A stretch of DNA of 64,000 nucleotides from Sclerotinia nivalis (lineage: Eukaryota > Ascomycota > Leotiomycetes > Helotiales > Sclerotiniaceae): assembly GCA_029531795.1 (NCBI GenBank), contig JAPEIS010000001.1, positions 496,001 through 560,000 of the forward strand. The letters are read 5' to 3'. Below the pieces are notes generated by a model. That model did no database searches, was not told where the DNA came from, and worked only from the letters and a program-made list of their open reading frames with translations. The translations under genes were made by a program, and so were the position numbers. Below are positions 46,155 through 57,373 of this stretch, piece after piece; the first letter of the stretch is position 1; each line of letters begins with the position of its first letter.

Positions 46155-46394
46155 TTTGAGTGTGAGGTTGTTGAATTAATTGAATGGGTAAAGATTGGAT
46201 TGGATTTTGATGGAGGAGAATTGAGATTTAGATAGAGGAAATAAATTTTGGAATGCTGCTTTTGCGGGACATCCCTGCGCGGCCGCAATTTAGCGCGAGA
46301 TGGAATGATCCTAGTCGAGAAAGATTTCTGGAGCGAGAGGGACGACACGTCGAGTGGAATTGGGAATTCAAAACTCAGTGAACCTACCGCAGAT
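46155..46394. promoter_or_regulatory. Compact bidirectional promoter RRS1 / mS29
   Basis: 240 bp separate the two divergent ATGs. The segment carries GGACATCCCTGCGCGGCCGC (about 46268-46287) and a GCGAGATGGAATGATC stretch. Both genes serve ribosome production, so a shared control region is likely. The mS29 frame is open back to 46248. Confidence 0.6.
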
Positions 46395-47859
46395 ATGGCA
46401 TCCTCTGGATGTTGGAAATGTCTCTCGAGACCGAATACTTCGCAATTGATCCAAGCTAATCATGCTACTTTGCGACTTGCAGCTACCGCGGGATTTTCAA
46501 CAAGTGCTGTGGTGTATAAGAATCCACTGGGACTTAAACCAAAAGGCGCGGGAGCTTTTTCGCAGAACCAGGCTAGGGGTGGAAAGACGTTGAAGATTAA
46601 GAAGAAGCCGCCGCCTGTTAGGACGGGGAAACCTCCCGCGGAGGGAGAGAGAAAGGCATTGAGGAAGAGGATCGTGCTCAGTAATACGAATGCGTTGGAG
46701 GTAGAGCTGGAAGATTTGGGGCTAGAAAACGTTGGAAGTGAGAAATTGGTGACAAAGGTGGTGGGATTGAGTGGGAGTACGGTGGATAGTTTGAGGGCGA
46801 GTGAAGCATTTAAGGTTACACAGGGATGGAATTTATTTAGGAGGCCTGCATTGTTGGTTAGAGAGGAGAGCTTGATGTGTGCAAAACTTTTGGAGGGGGC
46901 GGAGGTGGAGAAGAAGACAGAAAGGTTGGTGGTTGATGGGGGGAGGGTATCAGGGAAGAGTCTGATGCTTTTACATGCTATGGCTTCAGCTTTTATCAAG
47001 GGCTGGATTGTCTTGCACATCGCTGACAGTATGTCATTATTTGTTTTCTACAGATTGAATTATGCTAATAACATTTACAGCCCAAGAACTTGTCAACGCT
47101 TGCACCGAATATTCTCCCATACCAGATACAACACCAACACTTTTTTCTCAAAACACATACACTGCAGCGTGGCTAGAACGTATTGGCAAAGCCAACGAAG
47201 CAATCCTTGATAAACTCGAATTATCTCAAGAGCATAGCCTTCCTATCCCTGTCCAAGAGAATATATCACTACTACGACTTTGCGAACTCGGAGCTCGCGA
47301 ACCTGATTACTCCTGGCCAATCTTTCAAGCATTCTGGAAAGAAATTACAGCCGCAGGCCGTCCTCCAGTCCTCATGTCTTTGGATGGACTTCAATGGATC
47401 ATGCAGAACAGTCTTTACCGAAACGCAGATTTTGAATTGATTCATGCCCATGATTTGGCTGTCATCAACCATTTCGTCCAATATCTTTCTGGTGAGAAAT
47501 CCCTACCGAACGGAGGTGCTGTACTTGCAGCCACATCACGTAGTCACGCACCAATATCCCGATCCACGGATCTAGCTATCATGCAACAAATAAACCGACA
47601 ATCAGAAGAAGAAGTCACAGAGCGCGATCCCTTTGAGAAGAAATACGACGAGCGAGCAGATAAAGCATTAAAGAACATGCAAGTCATGTGGCTAAATGGA
47701 TTAAGTAAGAAAGAATCGAGAAGTATCATGGAATATTGGGCGCAGAGTGGTGTCTTGAGACAAAGGGTTGATGAGAAGACGGTGACGGAAAAATGGGCCT
47801 TGGCTGGCAATGGAATCGTGGGAGAACTGGAGCGTGGTGCTTTGAAGATGAGAATATAG
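46395..47859 (+). CDS. RSM23: Mitochondrial small-subunit ribosomal protein mS29 (DAP3/Rsm23)
   Basis: Two exons, 46395-47028 and 47081-47859 (phase 1, 52-nt intron), 470 residues. mS29 is the GTP-binding protein of the mitochondrial small subunit. Features: basic, hydroxylated N-terminus suited to import (about 1-40), a linker GAGAFSQNQARGGKTLKIKK, Walker A GGRVSGKS (about 182-189), AQELVNACTEYSPI-type sequence across the splice, and VLMSLDGLQWIMQNSLYRN as the Walker B/sensor region. I chose the ATG at 46395 because it begins a typical presequence; an upstream in-frame ATG at 46248 would add 49 residues lying within the shared promoter. Confidence 0.9.
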
Positions 47860-48846
47860 ATTTTTACGGGATGAATCAATATTATCTGTGTATATGTATG
47901 TGGATAATTCGTGAGGCTTGTGTGAATAGTTACTTGATGGATATTGTTGGTACCTAACCTATTTACAGTTGAATTATAAAGTTTTTGCTCTAGTGGTGTG
48001 TTTAAAGGCTGCTTGTACCTGTAGACTTAAGATCGGTATTGGGATTCTTCTATGTCTTAAAAGGGTGTAGATTAGACGCATTCGACATGAGAGGACAGCT
48101 GATTGGGGATAAAGAGAAAAGGCTTCGGTTTTTGAGGTCTATCTAGATATTTAGGTATTCGACAAGAGTCACTTTCAGCTACAGCAGTCTGTATAGCTTT
48201 TTCGGATTTAAATTGGATGCATAGTTATTTGATGTTGTGAGTCGAATATTATGTTGTTTGGTTGTATCTTGGAGTGGATTTTTTGGAGGTTGTGGATATG
48301 TGGTTGATTTGTTTAAACCATTCGTGGCTCATTACTCGTTTTAGAAGAACCGTCAATTAGAAGATCATATCCTCAACTATATTTCCAACCTCATCGGAAG
48401 TTCAATATTTCAGCTCGGTCGCTTCAGACCAATTTTTGATCTCGACAGGATCATGGCACGACGTAATCTCTACAGTCACTGGTCACTGGTCGCCGCTGAG
48501 GATAACCGAACGGACTCTTGGAACCGATGAATTTGCATTGTTGCTATTACGGGTATTACTTTAATCTCTCTTCAAAGGCTTGGTCTGCCTATAACAAGTC
48601 GGGTGCATGGTATGGTATCTCGATTGAGAAGGGGTCAGATTAGTCGTTTGCATGATTAGCGAAAATTCCAGGAGGTTCCCAATACCCACTTCGGAATAGT
48701 GATGGGATATTCCTTATAATCTCTTCATTCTTACTACTGACTATATATATAAATAAAACTGCACAGTATTTACAATCATTCCTTGATTCACATTTTTCTT
48801 CCTACGGTATCCCAGACTTTCGTCCAATGCACTGCTACATGAATTC
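47860..48846. other. Intergenic between convergent genes
   Basis: No gene, RNA or repeat recognised. Confidence 0.45.
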
Positions 48847-50334
48847 TCACAAGCATTGCGAATAATAGGCATTCGAAGCAGTGCCTAAATTTATGTTAGC
48901 TTGTCCTTCCTATGAGTAGGAAATGAAGGAATACTTACAAGTCGTTCCACTCACACAACATGTCGCTCCCGTATATCCAATCCCACCACATTGCGCCCAA
49001 CGAGCCTGACAATTAGCCGTGGGTATCGGAGCATCAATCGTAGTCATCGTACCCACACTAGAAGTTATTGTGGGCGAAGAAACAGCCGTGGTACTGCTGC
49101 TACTCGTAACCGGTTGTCCCGACCCCTCACTCAAAACCGGCACGCTCGCCTTCCAAGGAATCCACTGATTCTCATTAAACGCAAAATTGCCCGTGCTACG
49201 AAAAATTCCCGTATTGCCCGTCCCATTCTTCAAAAATCGAGTCACAAACGCATCCAAATCGCCTTGCTGAGAACTCGGAAATACACAATGACTATGACCG
49301 CCCACTTGCGAAAACCCAAAATTCGCAGATGCGCCAACGGCTTGATATATATATTTTGCCGCGGTCATGGCACCATATGATGAAAGAGGTCCTAGCCATA
49401 CATAATCTGTATTTTCGATAGCGAGCAATGGACGCGGTGAGACGAGCGCTGCTAATTCGTGGTGATCGAATGGGAGGGTGGGGATGCGGTTTGTCCAGGC
49501 ATTAAAAGAGGTGCTGAACCAGACATTTTCGCCTACGATTTCAGAGGCCGTTTGTGTACTCGAGCCTATGCTGTCGGAAATGCGCCAGCTGGCGTCCCCG
49601 CCGGAACCAGATTCCTGCGGGATGGTAAGCGCGATGCGTGGACAGAATGCACCGGCTACCAGGGCTCCTTTTCCGTTTCGTGAACACCCTGTTACACCTA
49701 CGATTGCGGGATTGATTTTAGCGTTGGGGGTTTGTTCTAGTGCGTCGAGGATGCGGTCGACGCCCCAGGCCCAGGCTATCATTGCGCCTGCTGAATGCGT
49801 GGAGCCGTAGAGATTGTAAAAAAGACCTTTACCGCGACTTGATTGATCATTTTGCTGTGCGATTTGATCATTATTATAATTAATGATAGCGACTCCCGCA
49901 GGAGCAGGTATACTACCACCTCCATACGCGATGATAGCTGGATAGGGAGCAGTGCCAGTAGAAGGATAAGTAATGGATACAGAAAACGAGATCGATTTTC
50001 CGGACTCGGAACAAGTAGTTGAGAGGGTGTTTCCGGAGAAGGAGGAAGTTACGGATGAGGGTTTGGGGGGGAGAATCCCCAGTTCGAGGTTTTGGAAGAG
50101 TAGACTGAGTTCTTTTTTGCGGCAGGTCCATTGATCGGTGGTGGTGATGCGTTGGCCGGCGAGGTTTGTGAAGGGGTCTGGAAGGTAGGATATGGAGGGG
50201 GTGGGGATGGGGGAGGGGAGGATGCCGCAGGTGGCTTGTCGGGGGAGTGCGGTGGGTGTTGCGGTTTGGAGGAGAGATGTTGTGAGAAAGAGGAGGATGA
50301 GCTTTATGGGGGATATTGAGAGCATCTTGAACAT
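48847..50334 (-). CDS. CE15 4-O-methyl-glucuronoyl methylesterase with C-terminal CBM1
   Basis: Two exons, 50334-48939 and 48884-48847 (phase 1, 54-nt intron), 477 residues. A secreted enzyme that cleaves ester bonds between lignin and glucuronoxylan. Signal peptide about 1-27. The CE15 nucleophile motif GCSRNGKG (216-223, Ser218), Glu in IPQESGSGG (about 241) and His in GGHSHC (about 347) are all present. A Ser/Thr linker (about 405-440) leads to a fungal cellulose-binding CBM1: ARWAQCGGIGYTGATCCVSG, finished by the 38-nt last exon (TASNAYYSQCL-stop), which supplies the final Cys. If that intron is retained, the protein ends KYSFISYS and the CBM1 is incomplete. Confidence 0.92.
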
Positions 50335-52241
50335 TGACGGAAGTCTTGAGATTTTTAGATATCTAGGTATTTCCGATGATGGAATTGGAGGTCATCATCA
50401 TCCCTTTTAAACCTCATATTGTGCGGGGAGGAAAAAATCAGGAGTCTATCTTCAATTTAACTTCATGTATATTAATCTAGACTTTATAAGTCTCGTGTAT
50501 GCTAGAAAGGAAAATATGAGGTAATCTCTAATTCAACTCCATGTATTAATTTAGAATTCATATATGTAGTATATCACACTTGTCCATCACGGGTTATGAA
50601 ATCAATGCTATAAAGTGACTCTTTATATACCAAGACACGATGAACCGAGGTGACAATAGTAGCATCCCATCCCACTCAAACAAGACCAGTTATTATCTTC
50701 ATCCATAATTAAGGCCGGATTGGGATCAATGGGGCCATTCGCGATGCAAATACGGAAATGCGAGTTTTGCCTAAAGATTTAGTGTTCCTAATCTGGCAAA
50801 CGCGCTAATTCTACTTTTGATCGCAATGTCGAATGTATAGAGTGGGATGTAATCTATTCGTAGATCACGTTTCAATTGATAATTTGTTCTGGTGGACAGC
50901 CGGTTTAAAATATAGGAGGAAAGGAGACATTAAACTGGAAGATCTAGTGAAGCCTTCTATTCATCTCAGCGCTTTCTTCAGACCCATGTTGAAGGCTCAT
51001 GTGTATACATAGAAATCCCTAAGCAACACCTAGCGGAGTGAACATAAATGAGATTTTTAGGTTCGTTTTTCACTCTGATGATAGGAGTTGTTTGAAATTC
51101 CGGTCTTACGCAGTATACCTCTCGCGATGATTGAAGCAGGGGATGCACGAGTAGTCATTCCTCGAACATCATTATGCCATTATGCTCAAGAATTGATAGA
51201 AGCCAAGAACTTCTAGGCCAAAAAACCACCATTGTGATGGACGAGACATGAAAATGCATATCTGCGATGAATATTGAACTAAATAGAGCATAGGGCTCAG
51301 TGACAACTCCATATTGCTGACACTATAGTTTATAGCGTAGTGGAGAACTATCAGGTAATTGACTACACCACTCGCAATGTAGTATCAATATCATGACTAG
51401 TAAATATATTATGCGGGGGACGCGAATTTACTTCTCACGTCAGCCGTTCAATCCATGAACATAACGGCATTTAACCCCTCTCAAACCCTGTCTACTTGTC
51501 CCGCCCAAGCAATCCAGAAAGACATCAAGTCAGGAAAAAACATCAAACCATGGCATACGACCCAAGCTATGCCATGCATCTTGTATAAATCTTGGCGTAA
51601 CTCTGCATACCATTGTGTGTAATATAGACTGAATGAAATGTGCCGGATTATCCGTGTTATGGAGGATTGTTTGGTTGACAGGAGAGGAGCTGAGAAAGTA
51701 TCACGTGCCTTCGCTGCAAAGAAAAGATAGAGGTTTGTTGTTTATTGCGATCATGTGTTGCGATTGTGTGTTGCAGTTGTATCTATTGATGATTATGAGC
51801 AGCAAATTTAGCCATGCAATAAGTAGGCTTAGGTTTCTCCCGATTCCCAATAGGATTATCAGCCCGCCAAGCCGCTTACTGCATCGTTCGAAAGTGATAC
51901 AGAAACTTTAACGGATGGTGCAATATCCATCAAATCAGATTTTTTTGTGTGCTGCGCCTAACCAGAAACTTTAATAGGCAGGTGGGCAAAGCATCAATCA
52001 GCCTCTTCGAATGACAACTACTCTTAGCGGTAGATATAATCGGCAAACATCATATGGAATATCGGTTAACCAAAGCATTGTGGATTCGAATGGTCTGAGC
52101 CAAGAAGATACCAATACACGAAGGTTATAGCAAACAATATTTAATTACACAACCAATGCTGCAATTCATCAAATTGGGGAGTCATGATGCTTGGAAGGAT
52201 ATTTTTATTCTTTAGACTGCACTAGCTAAAGTATATAACAT
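50335..52241. other. Long intergenic region
   Basis: 1.9 kb with no supported gene. The frame 51633-51911 has no recognisable content. No LTR or RNA signature found. Confidence 0.45.
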
Positions 52242-52675
52242 TTAAACTAATCAGGTATTAGCAAACTTGGTTTGTGAAGTAAATAGAGGAGATACATACC
52301 ATATTCAAATCGTCCGTTGTTGTTTCTAATACGCTCAGCAAGGTTGACATCACGGCTGAACGCTTCACCATCCCTGCTGCGGAGATGGGTGCGGAGAACT
52401 GGGACTTGTGCACCACCCTCAATGTGGAATGTGACGTCCTCGGCGCTGAGAGAGAAGTCTATTTGAAAGGTTAGATGTTGATTGAAGGACCAGAGGTTGT
52501 TGTGTATTATATACGTACTTTGACCATCCCAGTGGATCATACCATCTTCGTTTCCAATGTACTCATTGAGATCCATCTCAGCATTCACCCATTCGCCGTC
52601 CTCATTTCTGAGACGGGCTTTGAGGACGTGGTTGTCCTCGACGCGGATATCTTCGGCAGAGAGTTGGAAAGACAT
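52242..52675 (-). CDS. Cyanovirin-N homology (CVNH) lectin-like protein
   Basis: Three exons, 52675-52519, 52458-52300 and 52246-52242, phases 1 and 1, 106 residues, the usual CVNH length. CVNH proteins bind mannose-type glycans in characterised members; ligand here untested. The two sequence repeats are visible: MSFQLSAEDIRVEDNHVLKA with HWDGQ, and NFSLSAEDVTFHIEGGAQVP with NNGRFEYV at the end. No signal peptide, so probably cytosolic, as for other fungal CVNH proteins. The last exon is only five bases (TTTAA), giving the second and third base of the final Val codon and the stop. An upstream in-frame ATG (52840) adds 55 non-conserved residues and is not preferred. Confidence 0.87.
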
Positions 52676-54512
52676 TTTCGGGTGTGGTTTTGGTTTGTGT
52701 TGTGAAATGTATGTGAGAAGTGATTGAAAGTTGAGTGATATGGAAAAGGAAGAGAAAGGGGAGGATGGGATAGATATATGTGTCTTTTGTAGTCTGATGT
52801 TCAACTTTGGTAACGCCTCAGGGTCTACCCCTCCTTGCACGTTTACAGCACCGCAGGGCTATCATCAGCCACTCGTGGATTCATTAATGGGAGTCCCCGC
52901 TGACATGAATGATCCAATTTTACACGCAAGATAGTAAATCACGGGCTTGGCACCTCCTTGGCTCACACGTTGTCCAAAAACATTGGATTAGAGAAGATTC
53001 ACCGTGTTTGGGACGACCCACTATGACCCACTCGCTGTGGGGTTGGGGTTTTGAATTGTCACTACTGCGCCAGATTGGGTGGCTATGAGTGATATGCATT
53101 ACAGGATTATGTGGCATGATGATTGAATAATTTAATGGTTGGAGAGTTGACTGACCCACACAAGCTTGTAGCTACCCCTGGTTACAATACTCGTACCTGG
53201 ATAGCAAAGCAGAACGATTCATCCAGGTCATGGAAGCTCTTGGAAGTTGGTAGTATTGACGACTGAAACAAAAGTACTCGTATACCTATCGTCAAACTAA
53301 CCCACACTCACTCGTGTTATTGTTGATGCTCGCACTCCGATACATGACACGTGTAGCAAAAATAGCGTCTATCAATCCCCATGAAAATTTGGATACTGCT
53401 AAAGGAAGTGGCACAGTTAACGCACGAACTCCTCCATAAATCAATCAATGTAACGTACCTACAGTACCGGTAACCTACTTGATATTCCTGAAGAATGCTC
53501 ACTTGAGCTGTCAATCTGGGTTCCGGTAGGCTACACATTAAGAACCCGCAGTTTTAAGTTATCAAAATAACAACGCATCAATGCTGAGCTTCTCAACTTC
53601 CTTTTCATAGGTACAATTCCACATATCCGAGTCTCTCGACACCGCTATTGCCAGTCGCTGTATGATATCACAATTGTCTCATTACACTACCAGTATATAT
53701 TATTGATCGTTTCGGAGAGGGGCGTATCCTCATATGGGGATGGACCATGGATGCTGGCGGCGTTGAGTGATTTGGTGAGCCCCGCTAGAACTAAGCCACT
53801 TCGCTGACTAAGCGAGCTACTCTCTCCATTTCCCTCAAACGTCCAGTCAATACGCATTGATGCAACCATCAAGCAGAAAAGGCTCCAGATACAAACATTG
53901 TAGTCAGAGCAGACTTGCACCGTGTTGCAAAAAATATGTTCAACGTCCATGCGAAGACAGCAACGATATGTTCGTGATGAGCCACAAATTTCGAACAACT
54001 TCCTAATCTCAACATGACGCAAAGCCGAGAGTAGGAATGAAGTCGTTGATAGCTGATTCTTAATTGTAGCTCGTAGGAAGAAGTTTATTATTCATCGAAG
54101 CTGCGGATCCTGAGGCTATATTTATATACGGTCGTGGTAGTGCCAGTGTGCCAATAGTCCGGACTGCAGTCCAAGAATGAGGGATTGTTGTTTGAACACT
54201 GAAACCTTTTTGAAAGTTGGAATCGCGTTGACTATTGAGTCTATCGGAACAATGGATTTATCAGAATGATTAGAGCCTTTTCCAATATTCAAAGCATGAA
54301 GCATGCCAAACCGTGTTGCAAATCCGGACTATTGGGCACACTGGATCGTGCCTGCCATATTAAGTTAATCCTCAACATCGGCAAGAGCATTCAATGGAAT
54401 GGATTTCGTTGCATCTGTACTGGGTTTGGAGAATGATATACTAGGTGTCTCTCTACTATCCGTTTGTCAATTTTCTAAGTATCGTCTGATAATTGTTGGG
54501 AAACGCGCCATC
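52676..54512. other. Long intergenic region
   Basis: Minus-strand frames at 53317-53538, 53687-54022 and 54122-54304 show no domain and may be fragments of something decayed. No repeat or RNA recognised. Confidence 0.35.
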
Positions 54513-55514
54513 ATGACGACGGGACAAGATAAAACGATACTTATACTAGGAGGAGAGGGACCAGTAACAAACCGGATTACCTCTCTTCTCTGGTGCTCGG
54601 CATATAATATTCTGAATGCTACTAAATCTGGCGCCCCTCCAAGTTCTGTACCGGATGCTCCCGCTTGCAAGTTTGACTGTGCAGATGCAACAACTTATGA
54701 AAATCCCTTTACATATTCTTCGAACATACAAACGATTTTAATGGTTGGTTTTCTATTCAATCCAGGATCGTGTGTAATTATAACAAACTACATCCAACTT
54801 GCCATGGGGGAAGGGGTCAAAAGATTTGTATTTCTAAGCACATGTTCCTTGCAGGCAGGTGCTAAAGCAATTGACATACTCCATAAATCTTTAACTTCGC
54901 TTGGGGTTGATTATACTATTCTGAGACCAACTTGGCTTATGGGTAACATTTCCATATATTAATGAACCTGGGTATGCTAACCAAGATCCAGATCATTTTT
55001 CGAATTATCAATATCTGATAGAAATTCAAAAAATGAATAAAATTGTCTCAGCAACTGGTGAAGGCAAATTGCCACTCGTATCCACAGATGATGTTGCAGC
55101 TGTAGGCTTTCATGCCTTGACTAGTCAAGACTTCCCAATGAGGGATCTTGTCATTTTAGGTCCGGAACTTCTGTCATATGATGATGTATGTATACGGCTA
55201 GAATAGTCTTTTCTGCATTTGCTAAGTCGTTACTGCAGGTGGCAAATATTATCAGTAAAGTAGTGGGCAGAACTATCACGCATGTCCATCTATCACCAGA
55301 ACAACTACACAATCAGATGATAATGGATGGGTTCCCCAGGGCATGGGCAATGATAGCATCAGAGATGCAGGAGTCAACCAGTAAAGGATCTGAGGAAAAT
55401 TTGAACGATGTTATATTGCAAGTCACAGGGAAGCATCTGAAAAAATTTGTTGATTTTGTAGAAGTCAAGTTTGTATGGGAGAATGAAGTATTGAAACAAC
55501 AGTGTTTGGTGTAA
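54513..55514 (+). CDS. EasG/FgaFS-like NAD(P)-binding reductase (NmrA-type)
   Basis: Three exons, 54513-54942, 54992-55185, 55239-55514, 299 residues. The first intron (49 nt) has GTAACA, a perfect TGCTAAC branch site and CCAG; the second has GTATGT...TGCAG. The cofactor motif is ILILGGEGPVTNRI (about 9-22). Family landmarks: GVKRFVFLSTCSL, LGVDYTILRPTWLM, SATGEGKLPLVSTDDVAAVG, VILGPELLSYDDV, VVGRTITHVHLSPEQL. This matches festuclavine/agroclavine dehydrogenase-like proteins of ergot alkaloid clusters, but no other alkaloid gene is in the window, so the substrate is open. The GGxGxxxxR pattern replaces the common TGxxGxxG. Upstream in-frame ATG at 54399 is less likely. Confidence 0.8.
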
Positions 55515-57373
55515 TGCAAATGAGGATGTCTTGGGGTCTTCCAGTTACATTTCAACATGGATAGGATTCTATAGATGAGTTCAAAGAGGATAGATACATT
55601 GTTAAGCTGAAGTTCGGCTTCTAAACAGTAACATGATTTTGATGATTGAGTACAAAGGATACTACTTCAAGGTCTTTGATTTATGTTTGAACAATGATCC
55701 TAGAAGACTTGCATCAAACAACATGATAACGCGCATTATTTAACTATGCTTGGTCTCTTCAGGGTTCAAGGAAATTACAAATAATTGTCTACTCTAAGAT
55801 CACAGCCTCAGACGAGAGACTAGGAAAACTTGTGTGGGATTTATCCTTTTTACACAAAAATAGAAGGGAATCATTGCATGATAGTCAAAATGCAATAATT
55901 ATTGCTCAAAATATCAAGTGAACCACCCAAAAAGATGAGTAAACATATCATCAAATCACAAACACCAATTCTGCTTTCATCAATTTCCTTCAGACACAAT
56001 AATGACTAAATATAGGTAATGATGATTGAAATACCGACTTTTTTCTAACCAAAACCACATTGATAAGATAGAAGTCAGGTCTATGCAGGCTCTAAGTTGT
56101 ATCAAGTACCATCTCATATCATATTCCCCGGTCAGAGTCTTTCTTAAAACAACACTAAACATCATCTAAGATTAAATTGATTAGAAATTAATTTTGGTCA
56201 TTAATGTCCAGAATTATACTATTTACTATGTGATATTATCTGGATCAAACTAAATATTCACCCTTGAATGTATTGAAGTGCATTGAGTAATGATTGATGC
56301 AGTCTGATTCAATAGTAGTCTCAGTCATAAATGTCCTGAGATCTTGATAATATTTCACAAGCAGAGAAGAGCAATCTCATCTGAGCATTAGACTCGAGTT
56401 GATTCAAACTCAACTTCTCACTTTAATCACCCTATATCTTCATATACAAAATCCAGACAAGAACCAAATTACTTCATAGTATTCCCTTCTTCCAAGTCTA
56501 AATTAAGTGTTTTTGACACAAGAATCTGAAGTGAATGCACGTGATAAATGGCGCTAACACCTCGAGTTCCTTCCTCTTCCAGTATGGGAGCTTAGCGGCG
56601 CGGGATATTCCATCTCTTTCTTGACTTCAACAACTTCCCATCTCCAACCGTCGATCCACTCACTCAAAAAGTGTCGCGAGAGTTCTTTTATAAGTTGCGC
56701 ATCTCTTCATCTCTCATTGTCTCTCATTAACTCTACGAACTGCCATTTCATCGGTCTTCTCTTACTTTCCTTCAGCTTTCGAGGTAAGCCTTTCCATTAT
56801 TCTCTCTTTGAAAGTTGGAAGTTGAAAGCTGAGCCAATGCGCCAGCTCAATTCAACAAACTCACTTCACTGTTCGAAGCGAAAATCTCCTCGATGCCGCC
56901 TTAAATAAATCTTATCAACTTGATGCTTGCTTCATTCACCAATCGGATTACAACCTTGATAATTCCAAACTCTTTTGTTCAGTTACTGACTCTTTATTGA
57001 AAAGTGAGCTTTTCGAGTATCTTCACGGTCTTTTGTGACTTCTTAGGCATCTACTGGCGCTTTCTTTCTCAAGAGCCATCTTCGCGCAGCCTCAACCCTG
57101 CCAATTTGGCATTATATCGAGACCGGTGCCAGGTATATCTATAAAAGCGTGTATTATTGATTATTCCATATCACCACTCCATCATCTCACGACTACCCGC
57201 AGCTTGTCCTAAGGACCCAACCAATTAAACAATCCAATAGAATATCGAACCGCTCCGGCAGGATAGATCGAAGCAGTTTCTTCCTGCACCTCCCCAATAG
57301 CTGTGAAGGTACCCACCCATACTTGGATTGAAAAATGTGCCACCACTCAAACTTGATACTAAATATCTCCAAG
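55515..57373. other. Long AT-rich intergenic region
   Basis: No supported gene. 55850-56350 is notably AT-rich. A pyrimidine-rich leader precedes the next gene; short frames at 56621-56908 lack support. Confidence 0.45.

Noticed and set aside
53687..54304. Minus-strand frames as a possible gene
   Set aside because: No domain, no matching splice signals and no continuity between the pieces.
54943..54991. Apparent frameshift in the EasG-like gene
   Set aside because: The 49-bp segment has GTAACA, a perfect TGCTAAC branch site and CCAG, and its removal keeps phase, so it is an intron and the gene is intact.
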